64,000 bases of DNA, from contig NZ_JAOZVR010000093.1 of NCBI RefSeq assembly GCF_025869515.1, forward strand, positions 1-64,000. Direction: 5' to 3'. Of this stretch, positions 8,807 through 17,941 are shown in pieces; position 1 is the first letter of the stretch; every line of letters begins with the position of its first letter. Below the pieces are notes generated by a model. That model saw only the letters and a program-made list of their open reading frames with translations. It did no database searches and was not told where the DNA came from. The DNA comes from Ferrovibrio sp. GTDB taxonomy: Bacteria; Pseudomonadota; Alphaproteobacteria; Ferrovibrionales; Ferrovibrionaceae. A program made the translations under genes and the position numbers.

Positions 8807-10246
8807 TCAGGCCCGGCTGATGTATTTCAGGTTCTGGAAGGCGCGCAGGCCTTCCAGGCCGCCTTCGGTGCCGAAGCCGCTTTCCTTAACGCCGCCGAAC
8901 GGCGTTTCCGGCGCCGATGCCTGCCAGTGATTGAGGATAACATTGCCGCTCTCGATGCCACGGACGACGCGATCGGCGAGTGCCGCATTATCGGTCATGG
9001 CATAGGCGGCGAGGCCGAACGGCAGCCGGTTGGCAACCGAAAGCGCCTCGTCCACATCTTCGAAGGGCCGGATCAGGGCTAGCGGGCCGAACGGCTCGAC
9101 CGTGGCGGCGAGGCAGTCGTCGTCGGTGGTCGGGCCGAGCACGGTTGGCTGCCAGAAGTACCCCGGACGCTCCACGCGCCGTCCGCCCACCGGGATGGCG
9201 ATGCCGCGTTGGCGTGCATCCTCGGCAAATCGGTCCATGGCGGCGAGGCGCCGCTCGGTCGCCAGCGGGCCCATTTTCGTGTCCGGATCGAAACCGTCGC
9301 CGAGCGTCAGCATGCGCACCGCGGCAGTGAATTTCTCGGCGAAGGCGTCGCAGATCGACCGCTGGACCAGAAAGCGTGTGGGCGAGGTGCAGACCTGGCC
9401 GGAATTGCGGTATTTCGCGGTGATCGCGCCTGCCACTACGCGGTCGATATCGGCATCGGCGAAGACCAGCACCGGGGCATGGCCGCCGAGTTCCAGCGTC
9501 ATGCGCTTCATGCTGCGCACCGCGTCGGCCGCCAGAATCTTGCCGACCGCCGTGGAGCCGGTGAAAGTGACGCCGCGGATCTCCGGTGCCGCCATCAGTC
9601 GTGCCGATATGCGCGGAGCATCGCCGAACACCATGCTCAGCACGCCAGCCGGCAACCCGGCCTCGTGCAGGATGGCGGCGATGGCGAGCGCGGTAGCCGG
9701 CGTTTCCTCCGCCGGCTTCATGATCACCGAACAGCCGGCAGCCAGCGCCGAACTGATCTTGCGCGATGGGGTGATCGCGGGGGCATTCCAGGCCGAGAAG
9801 GCGGCAACCGGCCCGATCGGTTCCGGGATGGCGAATTGCCGGATCTCAGGGTTACGGGCGGGAATGACGCGGCCGTAGGCGCGGCGGGCTTCCTCGCCGT
9901 TCCATTCGAACATGGCCGCGGCGGTGTCCACCTCGATGCGGGATTCTGACAGCGGCTTGCCGAGCTCCCAGGTGATCAGGCGGGCGATATGCTCGCGGCG
10001 TTCCAGGATCATGTCGGCGGCGCGGCGCAGCAGCCTGCCGCGTTCGACCGGTGCCACCGCGCGCCAGACCGCAAAGCCTTTTGCCGCCGCACGGACAGCC
10101 TCGTCGATATCCGCGTCTGACGCGCAGGGCAGATCGGCCAGGCTGTCGCCCGTTGCCGGGTTGATCACCGGCAGCGTGGCGCGTGCACCGGCCGGATGCC
10201 ACTGGCCGCCGACATAGAGTGCGAGTTCGGGATACCGCTCAGACAT
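8807..10246 (-). CDS. aldehyde dehydrogenase (succinate-semialdehyde dehydrogenase-like)
   Basis: This 479-residue ALDH has the general-base motif LELGGHAP near residue 250 and the nucleophile in GQVCTSPTR near 283. It also has FSAWNAP near 157 and TGSTAVG near 230. The Cys-Thr-Ser surroundings and length fit the SSADH/GabD-like branch, but aldehyde specificity is not safely predictable. Its start overlaps by 8 bp the 3' end of the acyl-CoA synthetase gene, so it is the third gene of the leftward operon behind the acyl-CoA dehydrogenase. Confidence 0.88.
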   Translation of the reverse strand: MSERYPELALYVGGQWHPAGARATLPVINPATGDSLADLPCASDADIDEAVRAAAKGFAVWRAVAPVERGRLLRRAADMILERREHIARLITWELGKPLSESRIEVDTAAAMFEWNGEEARRAYGRVIPARNPEIRQFAIPEPIGPVAAFSAWNAPAITPSRKISSALAAGCSVIMKPAEETPATALAIAAILHEAGLPAGVLSMVFGDAPRISARLMAAPEIRGVTFTGSTAVGKILAADAVRSMKRMTLELGGHAPVLVFADADIDRVVAGAITAKYRNSGQVCTSPTRFLVQRSICDAFAEKFTAAVRMLTLGDGFDPDTKMGPLATERRLAAMDRFAEDARQRGIAIPVGGRRVERPGYFWQPTVLGPTTDDDCLAATVEPFGPLALIRPFEDVDEALSVANRLPFGLAAYAMTDNAALADRVVRGIESGNVILNHWQASAPETPFGGVKESGFGTEGGLEGLRAFQNLKYISRA

Positions 10247-12356
10247 GGCTCGATCCTTTATGATCCACGGCGGTGATCAGGCAATCCACTGCGACGACGC
10301 CTTCTCCGGCCGGGCGCAGGATCAGCGGATTGACCTCAGCCTCGCCTATCCAGTCGAGTGTGGCGCACAGCGATGAGAAACCGGCAATGAAACGCGCCAG
10401 GGCCGGGATATCGGCCGGCGTCTGCCGACGCGAACCTTTCAGAATGGCGGCGATGCGCAGTTCATCGATCATTGTTCTGGCCGTTGCGCTATCCACCGGC
10501 GCACGCCGCACGGCCAGATCGCGCAGCACCTCGGCATGAATGCCGCCGGCACCGACGGTGACGAAGTCGCCCAGGGCGGTGCGCTGGAAACCGACGATCA
10601 CCTCGGCCGTACCGGATGTCATTTCCTGCAGCATGAAGCCCTGCAAACGGGCGGTGGGTGCGGCTTTTGCCACCGATGCGGCGATATCCCGCAGAGCAAG
10701 GACCAGGCTGTCGGCATTGGCGATATTCAGCCGTACGCCGCCAACATCGGTTTTATGTGGCAGGTCGGCGGACACCACCTTGGCCGCCAAGGGGTAGGAC
10801 AGATCATGCTGGCATGTTTGCGTCGTCGGCGGCAGAAGGAGGCGGCGTGCTGTCGGCAGATCTGCGGCCGCCAGCAGATCAAGCGCCGCAGCTTCATTAT
10901 CGGGGCGCACCGGCACCGTCACGGCCAGCTCTGGAACTTTGGTCGTCGGAAGTGTGCGATAGTGCGACGGTCGCAGGGCGTGGATGATCGCTTCCGCGCA
11001 GGTTTCCGGCGTGCGGAAAGCCGGGATTCCGGCCGCCGACAGACGCATCAGGCTTTCATCTGCCGCCGGTGTCAGGAAAACCGCGATGGGGACGGCCGCA
11101 CTAGCGGCGCTGTCTATGATAGGCTTCACGGCCAGATCGGGATGGAACTGGGCCGAGGAGCCGACCACGGTCAACACCAAGGCGAACTCACCACTATCTG
11201 CCAGCAGCCGCAGCACGGTCGACATAACATCATATCGAACCCCTGCTAGAGTCAGGTCGAGAACCCTGCCATGTCGCAGCGGTATCGGACAGGCCGCCTG
11301 CAATTGAGCAAACAGCGCCGCGCTGGGAGCGGCCACATCAATACCGTGCAGGCCGAGCTGGTCGACCACCAATGCGGCACCACCGCCGGTGGTGGTCACC
11401 ACAGCGACCGGCCTGTCCGCCAGCTTGCCGTCATACCGACGCCGGGCCTGTACCAGCAGGGGCGCCGCCTCTATCAATGCTTCAAAGCGCTCCAGCCGCA
11501 CGATGCCTAGGTCACGCAGCAAAGCATCGGCAAGGCGGTCGGATCCCATCATCGCGCCGGTATGCGACATCGCCATTTCCTGTCCGATCTCCGAGCGACC
11601 GAGTTTCAGCGCAGCAACCGGTTTGCCTAGTCGCGCCGCCGCTGCGGCGAAATCGGCCAGCGCCGCCGCATCGCGGATGGTTTCCAGGAACAGCACGATA
11701 GCATCGGTATCCGGATCCTCGGCCAGCATCAGGCCGAGATCGCCGAGACCGAGATCGGCTTCATTGCCGACTGAAAGAAGTTTTCCGAATCCGATTCCAT
11801 GGGCCTGTGCGCGGGAGACCACGGCGCCGATCATACTGCCGCTCTGCGAGATGAACGCCAAGCGGCCGGGCAGCAGGCGGTCAACTTCGAAAGCGGCATT
11901 GGCGGTACAGCAGAAACCGTTGGCGGTGTTGACCACGCCGATGCTGTTGGGGCCGAGCAGCCGCAAGCCGCCGGCGCGGGCATGCTCGACAAGCGCCTGC
12001 TGCGCGGCTTGTCCCTCGGTGCCAGCATCGGCATAGCCGCCGGCCAGGATAGTGGCCACGCGAATATCTGCTGCGATGCAATTCTCCACGGCGGCTGCCA
12101 CGGCAGCCTGCGGCGTCAGGATGAAGGCATGTTCGATCGGAGAGGTATCTAGCGCCCTGGCGGCGGTTATGCTGGGAACAGCTGCCAGGCCGGCGACGGT
12201 ATCGCGATTGGCGTTGATGGGTGTGATGTGGCCGGCAAATCCATGCTTCTGCAGAAAGCGGACCGGGCGGCTGGTGGTTTTGCTGCCGTCATCGGAAGCC
12301 CCGACGATGGCGACATGCTGCGGTGCGAACAGGGCGCGAAAGAGATCCGAAGGCAT
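10239..12356 (-). CDS. acetate-CoA ligase (ADP-forming)-type acyl-CoA synthetase
   Basis: This 705-residue protein has the layout of single-chain NDP-forming acyl-CoA synthetases. A CoA-binding Rossmann domain (about 1-130, HVAIVGASDDG) is followed by two succinyl-CoA-ligase-like domains and an ATP-grasp domain (about 480-700). The phosphohistidine candidate is the His of MSHTGAMMG, near residue 250. It should interconvert an acid and its CoA ester with ATP. The frame is open upstream to 12467, but the ATG at 12356 lies 8 bp from the preceding gene's stop and gives the right N-terminus. The acid is unknown. Confidence 0.88.
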   Translation of the reverse strand: MPSDLFRALFAPQHVAIVGASDDGSKTTSRPVRFLQKHGFAGHITPINANRDTVAGLAAVPSITAARALDTSPIEHAFILTPQAAVAAAVENCIAADIRVATILAGGYADAGTEGQAAQQALVEHARAGGLRLLGPNSIGVVNTANGFCCTANAAFEVDRLLPGRLAFISQSGSMIGAVVSRAQAHGIGFGKLLSVGNEADLGLGDLGLMLAEDPDTDAIVLFLETIRDAAALADFAAAAARLGKPVAALKLGRSEIGQEMAMSHTGAMMGSDRLADALLRDLGIVRLERFEALIEAAPLLVQARRRYDGKLADRPVAVVTTTGGGAALVVDQLGLHGIDVAAPSAALFAQLQAACPIPLRHGRVLDLTLAGVRYDVMSTVLRLLADSGEFALVLTVVGSSAQFHPDLAVKPIIDSAASAAVPIAVFLTPAADESLMRLSAAGIPAFRTPETCAEAIIHALRPSHYRTLPTTKVPELAVTVPVRPDNEAAALDLLAAADLPTARRLLLPPTTQTCQHDLSYPLAAKVVSADLPHKTDVGGVRLNIANADSLVLALRDIAASVAKAAPTARLQGFMLQEMTSGTAEVIVGFQRTALGDFVTVGAGGIHAEVLRDLAVRRAPVDSATARTMIDELRIAAILKGSRRQTPADIPALARFIAGFSSLCATLDWIGEAEVNPLILRPAGEGVVAVDCLITAVDHKGSSHV

Positions 12357-12363
12357 TGGCGTG

Positions 12364-13533
12364 CTACTCCGCCCGTTTTTCTCTGGTGCGGCTGGCTGAA
12401 AAGAACGCGCGGCCAAACACGCCCTCGGCGATGCGATTCTTGAGAATTTCCATCGATCCTCCTGCAATCATCCATCCGCGGGTGCGGCGCATGCAATAGT
12501 CCACCAGGGTTTCTTCGCTGAAGCCGGTGGCGCCGAGGATCTGCAGCGCCTCGTTGGCGGCAGCAAAGCCGGCCTTGTTGCATAGATATTTAGCAATGGC
12601 GGTGGCATGCGCGTCGGGCAGGCCGGTATCGGCCCCAGCCGCAGCCTGATACAGGGCGAGACGGGCCGCCACGAGATCGGCTTCCATTTCGGCGAATTTC
12701 CATTGCAGGCCCTGGAATTCGGCCAGGTATCTGCCGAATTGCCGGCGCGTCATGGCATGCTCGCGGGCGACATCGAAGGCATAACGGCCCAGTGCCAGTG
12801 CACGCGAGGCGTTGCCCAGCCGCTCGGCGTTGAAGCCGGCTATCTGCTTTTTAAAGCCGCCAGGCCCGAGTACGACATGCGATGCGGGGACATGACAGTC
12901 CTCGAAATAGATCTGGCACCATTCCTCGCCGCTTAGATAGCGTACTGGCTTGCCGATACGCACACCGCTGGTATCGCGTGGGATCAGCACCGAACCGATA
13001 TTGTCGACGCCCGGGCCGAAACGCAGATAGATCAGGAAGCAGGTGGCGTCGGTACTGTGGGTCATGAACACCTTGCTGCCGTTCACCAGATAGCCGTCGT
13101 CGTCGGGCGTGGCCGTCGTACGGAGTTCGGTGACTGCCGAGCCGGCTTCCGGTTCCGACATGCCCAGCCCTATCAGGGTTTCTCCGGCCAGCAGGTTAGG
13201 CAGATAGCATTCGCGCAGTTGCGGCGGCGCATATTCCGCGAAGGTCCGCAGCGGACCGAAATTGCCGGCCTGCACCACATCGGCGCTGCGCGGGCAAACG
13301 GCGGCCACGGCCTCGATCGCCAGTACCGCATCGAACAGCGTGCCGCCCTGGCCGCCATGACTTTCCGGCACGGTAATGCCGAGCAGTCCTTGTTTGGCCA
13401 TCAGGCGGGCGACATCCCATGGAAACCGCGCCTCACGGGCTCGCTCGCGGGCCTTTGGCCGCAAATGGGCTTCGGCAAAACGCCGCACCGAGTCCTGAAA
13501 TTGGCGTTGTTCTAGGGAAAGATTGAAATCCAC
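12364..13533 (-). CDS. acyl-CoA dehydrogenase
   Basis: This 389-residue flavoprotein shows the full acyl-CoA dehydrogenase arrangement. The helical N-terminal domain is followed by the FAD/substrate segment GLGMSEPEAGS near residue 125. The C-terminal domain has RRQFGRYLAEFQGLQWKFA near 270 and AGGSMEILKNRIAEGVFGR at the end. The EGT motif that holds Glu in MCAD-type enzymes is GGS here, so the base must come from another position, as in isovaleryl-type relatives. It heads the leftward operon with the acyl-CoA synthetase and aldehyde dehydrogenase. It is divergent from the LysR gene at 13641, its likely regulator. Confidence 0.9.
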   Translation of the reverse strand: MDFNLSLEQRQFQDSVRRFAEAHLRPKARERAREARFPWDVARLMAKQGLLGITVPESHGGQGGTLFDAVLAIEAVAAVCPRSADVVQAGNFGPLRTFAEYAPPQLRECYLPNLLAGETLIGLGMSEPEAGSAVTELRTTATPDDDGYLVNGSKVFMTHSTDATCFLIYLRFGPGVDNIGSVLIPRDTSGVRIGKPVRYLSGEEWCQIYFEDCHVPASHVVLGPGGFKKQIAGFNAERLGNASRALALGRYAFDVAREHAMTRRQFGRYLAEFQGLQWKFAEMEADLVAARLALYQAAAGADTGLPDAHATAIAKYLCNKAGFAAANEALQILGATGFSEETLVDYCMRRTRGWMIAGGSMEILKNRIAEGVFGRAFFSASRTREKRAE

Positions 13534-13614
13534 GTTTGCTCCACAGGCTGGCTGCCGGCCTGTCGCCGGTTTGCTTGAGGATCGGCCCTGGATGAGGCAT
13601 AAACAACATAGGAA

Positions 13615-13625
13615 TAGTAATACTA
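13615..13625. promoter_or_regulatory. candidate LysR site TAGTA-N-TACTA
   Basis: The divergent promoter region between the acyl-CoA dehydrogenase gene and the LysR gene contains the near-perfect inverted repeat TAGTAATACTA, 15 bp before the regulator's ATG. Autoregulatory LysR sites are often short AT-rich dyads in this position. The assignment is by location and symmetry only. Confidence 0.3.
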
Positions 13626-13640
13626 GGCCTACAAAAAGTT

Positions 13641-14528
13641 ATGAAAAACCCGCTCCCCCCCCTCAACCCGCTATATGTCTTCGTGGTCGCTGCACGCTTC
13701 GAGAATTTCACCCGGGCGGCTGAGGAACTGGGGGTGACCCAGGCCGCGGTCAGCCGCCAGATTGGCGTGCTGGAGGGCTATCTCGGTCTGAAGCTGTTTA
13801 CCCGCAAGCAGCGCCAAGTCGTGCTGACCCCGGCGGGAGCGCGGTACGAGCGGCGCCTGCGCGAGGTATTCGATCAAATCAGCGCCGCCACCGAGGAACT
13901 GCCGGTGCGCCGCGGTCGCCGGCGTCTCAATCTGCGTGTTTACGCCAGTTTCGCCCAAGGTTGGCTGATTCCGCGGCTTTCCGACTTCCGGGCCCGGCAT
14001 CCGCAAATCGACCTCAATATCTCGACCTCCACCGAACCGGTGCGCTTCGACCGTGAAGAGGTTGATATCGCCATACAGTTCGGTCGTGTGGAACAGCGTG
14101 GTGTTGAAATCGTGCCGTTCCTCTATGACGTGATTCTGCCGGTCTGCAATCCGCGCCTGCTGAAGGGCGCGCCGCCGTTGCGGCAGCCACAGGATATTGG
14201 GCAGCATACGCTGCTCTACGCGCAGCATCGCGCCAACGACTGGCAGGCCTGGCTGCGTCACGCAGGGCTTCCTGGCGTGGCGATAGGCAAACGCCTGACT
14301 TTTGAAAGCTCGAGCATGGCCTATCAGGCCGCTATTGAGGGGTTGGGTATTGCGATTGCCCAGCTATGCCTTGTGCAGTCCATCCTGGCTGACGGTCGTT
14401 TGGTTTCGCTGTTCCAAATGCCGCTCTGGCGACCGCGTGCTTATCATCTGGTCTTTCCTGCTCAAAAAGCACGCTATCCCGCATTGATAATGTTTCGGGA
14501 CTGGGTATTGGAATCAGCTAATAGGTAA
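13641..14528 (+). CDS. LysR-family transcriptional regulator (GcvA-like)
   Basis: This 295-residue LysR protein has an N-terminal winged HTH (residues about 8-65) with recognition-helix text AAVSRQIGVLEGYLG. The effector-binding domain follows from about residue 90. The start NPLYVFVVAARFENFTRAAEELG is typical of the GcvA subgroup. It is transcribed divergently from the acyl-CoA dehydrogenase operon across 107 bp and probably controls it. The effector is unknown. Confidence 0.9.
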   Translation: MKNPLPPLNPLYVFVVAARFENFTRAAEELGVTQAAVSRQIGVLEGYLGLKLFTRKQRQVVLTPAGARYERRLREVFDQISAATEELPVRRGRRRLNLRVYASFAQGWLIPRLSDFRARHPQIDLNISTSTEPVRFDREEVDIAIQFGRVEQRGVEIVPFLYDVILPVCNPRLLKGAPPLRQPQDIGQHTLLYAQHRANDWQAWLRHAGLPGVAIGKRLTFESSSMAYQAAIEGLGIAIAQLCLVQSILADGRLVSLFQMPLWRPRAYHLVFPAQKARYPALIMFRDWVLESANR

Positions 14529-14669
14529 GCATTCTGGGACCCTGGCGAGAGGGAAAACCCGGCTGGTAGATTTTGCCACTTTGATCCCAGCGATGATGTA
14601 TTGCCGGCCTATGACGCCTAAAAGTGAACCGTCTGTCAGCTGAGGCAAAGAGTATCTTGAGATAGCAAG

Positions 14670-15428
14670 TCAGAGGGCAGGGGCTATGCCACCGCTGACA
14701 CATAGATTCTCGCCGGTGATATATGCTGCTTCATCGCTGGCCAGAAAGGCTGCGGCATTCGCGATGTCCTCCGCCCGCCCTAAGCGTTTCAGCAGGGTTC
14801 GCTCGACATAGCTGCGGATCTGTTCGGCCGGCATGCGTTCGACGGCCGAGGTTTGAATCAGGGCAGGCGAGATGCAGTTGACATTGATCGCAGGCGCGAA
14901 TTCCGCTGCAAGGCTGCGGGTCAGCGCGGCGACACCGGCCTTGGCGGCGGCATAGTCGGCCTGGCCAGCTTCCCCAGCCATGCTGATGCTGGCGATATTG
15001 ACGATTTTGCCCCAGCCAGCTTTCTGCATGCCGGGCACGAGCAGTTGCACGAAATTGCGCGTCCCGAGCAGATTGAGCGACAGAGTTTGAATAAAGCGCT
15101 CCTCGCTAAGCTCCAGAAAGGGGCGGTTCAGTATCGTGTCGCGAATACCGCCAACGACATTGATCAAAATATCGATCCGCCCGAATTGGCGCTGGCCGGC
15201 TGCGACGACGGCTTCGCTCTCGGATCTGTTCTGGGCGTCGGCGCGGACAGTGACGATTCTTTCACGGCTGGCGCTATCGGACAGATCGGCTGCGGCCGCT
15301 GCCAACCGCCGTTCTGATATATCTGTCAAAACGACGTTGGCGCCCTCATCGAGAAACCGGCTCGCGATTGCTGCTCCCATGGGGCCGGCTGCCGCGCTGA
15401 TCAGGGCGGTACGATTCTGCAGGCGCAT
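14670..15428 (-). CDS. SDR-family NAD(P)-dependent oxidoreductase
   Basis: This 252-residue classical short-chain dehydrogenase has a degenerate cofactor loop, SAAAGPMGAAIA, near residue 12; the usual TGxxxGIG is not preserved. The catalytic Ser is in NIASISMAG, and Tyr and Lys are in the YAAAK pattern at about residues 155-159. It is divergent from the AliB-like gene, and the shared promoter carries two copies of the CAAT-N2-ATTG element that also precedes badR/badH. It probably belongs to the same regulon, oxidising or reducing an alicyclic hydroxy/keto intermediate. That role is inferred from context. Confidence 0.85.
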   Translation of the reverse strand: MRLQNRTALISAAAGPMGAAIASRFLDEGANVVLTDISERRLAAAAADLSDSASRERIVTVRADAQNRSESEAVVAAGQRQFGRIDILINVVGGIRDTILNRPFLELSEERFIQTLSLNLLGTRNFVQLLVPGMQKAGWGKIVNIASISMAGEAGQADYAAAKAGVAALTRSLAAEFAPAINVNCISPALIQTSAVERMPAEQIRSYVERTLLKRLGRAEDIANAAAFLASDEAAYITGENLCVSGGIAPAL

Positions 15429-15486
15429 GCCTCTCTCTCCCTTGATTTTTTATGCCGCCCTGATTGTGCGTTGCGGCATTACATTG

Positions 15487-15496
15487 CAATCTATTG
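15487..15496. promoter_or_regulatory. candidate BadR operator, copy 1
   Basis: CAATCTATTG fits CAAT-N2-ATTG and lies 59 bp upstream of the SDR gene start on the minus strand. It differs only in the two centre bases from the copies at 15606 and 20114. Identity as a BadR site is inferred from position and recurrence. Confidence 0.5.
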
Positions 15497-15605
15497 GTAT
15501 AAAACATTGACTGCGACAAGCGGAAATTCGTGTAAAAACCGCAAAACACCAGGAAACGCATCTAATATCTTTGTGCCGGCAATTATCTGCGTGCCGACAA
15601 TATAG

Positions 15606-15640
15606 CAATATATTGACATAGTATTCAGTTTGCTTCTAAG
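15606..15640 (+). promoter_or_regulatory. promoter of aliB-like operon with overlapping BadR-type operator
   Basis: The perfect palindrome CAATATATTG (15606-15615) runs into TTGACA (15613-15618), a consensus -35 box. TCTAAG (15635-15640) is a plausible -10 element after a 16-bp spacer. The 15-mer CAATATATTGACATA recurs with one mismatch at 20114-20128. Binding here would block RNA polymerase, consistent with repression by the MarR-family protein encoded at 19612-20088. Confidence 0.6.
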
Positions 15641-15660
15641 ACTCGGGCAGGGAGGAAAAT

Positions 15661-16815
15661 ATGGATTTCGCTTTGTCGCCCGAACAGGAAGCGATCGGCG
15701 AGACTGCGCGTCGCTTCGCGCAGGATCGATTGGCGCCGCTCTATCGCAAACATGACCTCACCGGTCAGTTCGACCGCAGCCTGATCGCGGAAATGGGAGC
15801 GTTGGGACTGATCGCGCCGGAACTGCCGGAAAGTTACGGCGGTCTCGGCCTCGGTTATGTTGCGGCCGGCGTCATCATCGAAAGCATTGCGGCGGCTGAT
15901 TTCAATATCGCCTATATCCAGCTTTTGGCGTCACTGAACGGTCATATCTTGGCCGATCATGCCCCCCCTGAGCTGGCCGGGCAGTGGCTTCCGCGTCTGA
16001 TGCGCGGCGAGATCATTATAGCCCTGGCTCTGACCGAACCACAGGGCGGATCGGATGTGGCCCGCCTGCAGCTCAAGATGACGCGTGAGGGCGACAGCTA
16101 CGTCCTGAACGGCGAGAAAACCTCGATTTCGATGGCCGACCAAGCCGATGCGGCCATCGTTTTTGGCCGGACCGGCCGGCCGGAAGATGGCGCCTCGGGC
16201 ATAACGGCGTTGTTGGTCGATATGACGTCATCCGGCATCCACCGCGGGCGCTTTTCCGATCATGGCCAGCGCGCCATCGGCCGCGGCAGCCTGATCTTCG
16301 ACAATGTACGGGTGTCCGCGGCAAACCGACTTGGAGACGAAGGTGCTGGATTCAAGCAGGTCATGCAGGGATTCGACTTCAGCCGTGCGCTGATCGGCCT
16401 GCAATGCCTTGCGGTCGCCGAAACCTCATTGCGCGAAACCTGGCAATACGCCCAGGAGCGCCACGCCTTCGGACAACCATTATCCGCTTTTCAGGGCGTA
16501 TCTCACATGCTGGCGGAATTCGATACCTATGTGACGGCCGCCAGGCTGCTCTGTCAGAAAACCTTATGGCTCAAGGACGCTGGCCTGCCGCACAGCGCTG
16601 AGGCGGCGATGGTGAAATGGTGGGGGCCGAAACTCGCCTATGAAACCATCCATCAATGCCTGCTGGTACATGGCCACGCAGGGTATTCGGTCGATCTGCC
16701 ATTCGAGCAGCGAATGCGCGATGTTCTCGGCCTGCAGATCGGCGACGGGACGGCGCAGGTGATGAAGACCATCGTGGCTCGTATCAGGGCGGGGCGGAAG
16801 AATGTTCCCTACTGA
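15661..16815 (+). CDS. aliB: acyl-CoA dehydrogenase, probable cyclohexanecarboxyl-CoA dehydrogenase (AliB-like)
   Basis: This 384-residue acyl-CoA dehydrogenase follows GGAGG at 15651. Its FAD/substrate segment ALTEPQGGSD is near residue 122 and ERHAFGQPLSAFQG near 268. At the position of the MCAD catalytic Glu (EGT motif) it has IGDGT, placing Asp at residue 362. Linkage to AliA-like, BadR-like, BadH-like and BadI-like genes matches the Rhodopseudomonas palustris cyclohexanecarboxylate cluster. There AliB makes cyclohex-1-ene-1-carboxyl-CoA. The family is seen directly; the specific substrate is inferred from synteny. Confidence 0.75.
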   Translation: MDFALSPEQEAIGETARRFAQDRLAPLYRKHDLTGQFDRSLIAEMGALGLIAPELPESYGGLGLGYVAAGVIIESIAAADFNIAYIQLLASLNGHILADHAPPELAGQWLPRLMRGEIIIALALTEPQGGSDVARLQLKMTREGDSYVLNGEKTSISMADQADAAIVFGRTGRPEDGASGITALLVDMTSSGIHRGRFSDHGQRAIGRGSLIFDNVRVSAANRLGDEGAGFKQVMQGFDFSRALIGLQCLAVAETSLRETWQYAQERHAFGQPLSAFQGVSHMLAEFDTYVTAARLLCQKTLWLKDAGLPHSAEAAMVKWWGPKLAYETIHQCLLVHGHAGYSVDLPFEQRMRDVLGLQIGDGTAQVMKTIVARIRAGRKNVPY

Positions 16816-16863
16816 CCGCCAGTATCAGTCGGCAGACGAATTCCAGGCAGCAGAGGGCTGTCG

Positions 16864-17907
16864 ATGATGCAGGCCATTGTACTGCGTGATCGCAAGGGGG
16901 GCAGCGGTGCCGTCTACGGCTCGTTCGAACGGCCGCAGCCGCAGCCGGGAGACGTTCTGGTGCGGCTGCGGGCGGCGTCAGTCAACCGGGTTGATGTCTA
17001 CATGCGCCGGTCTGGCGCCGGCATTACCCATGCGCTGCCCCAGATCATGGGAGTGGACGGGGCCGGCGAGGTGGCTGAGGTCCATGATCCGCAATCGCCG
17101 TTGCGGCCCGGACAGCGGGTCGTGATCTATCCAGCCCTGGCATGCGGTCGTTGCCGCTATTGCTTGGCTGGTGATCAGCTCCTTTGCCTGTATGTGCGTT
17201 ATACCGGCGAACATCGCCACGGCACCATGGCCGAATATGTCTCGGTTCCGGCCGTAAGCGTTCTGCCCATTCCGGAGGGCATGGACTTCCACACAGCGGC
17301 CTGTCTGCCGGTGGCCTATCTCACTGCCTGGCGGATGCTGTTCTGTAAGGCGCAGCTGCAGCCCGGCGAAACGGTCGTCATCATTGGCGTTGGCGGCGGA
17401 GTGGCAATCGCCGCGCTCCAACTGGCCAGGCTGGCTGGTGCTCGCGCCATCGTCACCTCCAGGCACGGCACCAAACTACAGCATGCGGGGGCGATGGGCG
17501 CGACAGCCGTCATCAAGAGCCTGACCGAAGATGCTCCGCGCCGGGTACTTGATCTGACCTTTGGCCATGGCGCCGAGGTTGTGATCGACAGTGTCGGCGG
17601 GCCGGGCTGGGGCGCCAGCCTGAAGATGGCCGCGCGCGGGGGCCGGATCGTCACATGCGGTGCCACGGCCGGCAGTCAGCCTGGCGCCGACCTTCAGCGC
17701 GTCTTCATCCGTCAATTGCAGATATTCGGCTCAACACTTGGCAGCCAGGAAGAATTCCGACAGCTGCTCAATGCGGTCGCTCAGGGCGGATTACGGCCGG
17801 TGATCGATCGCGTCTATCCGTTATCGGAGGCAGTCGCCGCCCTCGACTATCTGGAGAGCGGGGAACAATTCGGCAAGATCGTTATCGATATTCCATTGGC
17901 GCACTGA
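16864..17907 (+). CDS. zinc-type MDR alcohol dehydrogenase
   Basis: This 347-residue medium-chain dehydrogenase/reductase has a GroES-like domain (1-130) and a Rossmann domain with IIGVGGGVAIAALQLA near residue 180. The structural-zinc cluster CGRCRYC...C is at about residues 95-108, but the catalytic-zinc Cys near residue 38 is missing (ASVNRVDVYMRRSG). That suggests a quinone-reductase-like mechanism with structural zinc only. It sits between the AliB-like and AliA-like genes, with gaps of 48 and 34 bp. It could handle a hydroxylated or oxo alicyclic intermediate; the core R. palustris pathway does not require it. Confidence 0.85.
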   Translation: MMQAIVLRDRKGGSGAVYGSFERPQPQPGDVLVRLRAASVNRVDVYMRRSGAGITHALPQIMGVDGAGEVAEVHDPQSPLRPGQRVVIYPALACGRCRYCLAGDQLLCLYVRYTGEHRHGTMAEYVSVPAVSVLPIPEGMDFHTAACLPVAYLTAWRMLFCKAQLQPGETVVIIGVGGGVAIAALQLARLAGARAIVTSRHGTKLQHAGAMGATAVIKSLTEDAPRRVLDLTFGHGAEVVIDSVGGPGWGASLKMAARGGRIVTCGATAGSQPGADLQRVFIRQLQIFGSTLGSQEEFRQLLNAVAQGGLRPVIDRVYPLSEAVAALDYLESGEQFGKIVIDIPLAH

Positions 17908-17941
17908 AAGCAGCCGCCAGGAAAAAGTGAGGAGAGGAAAC

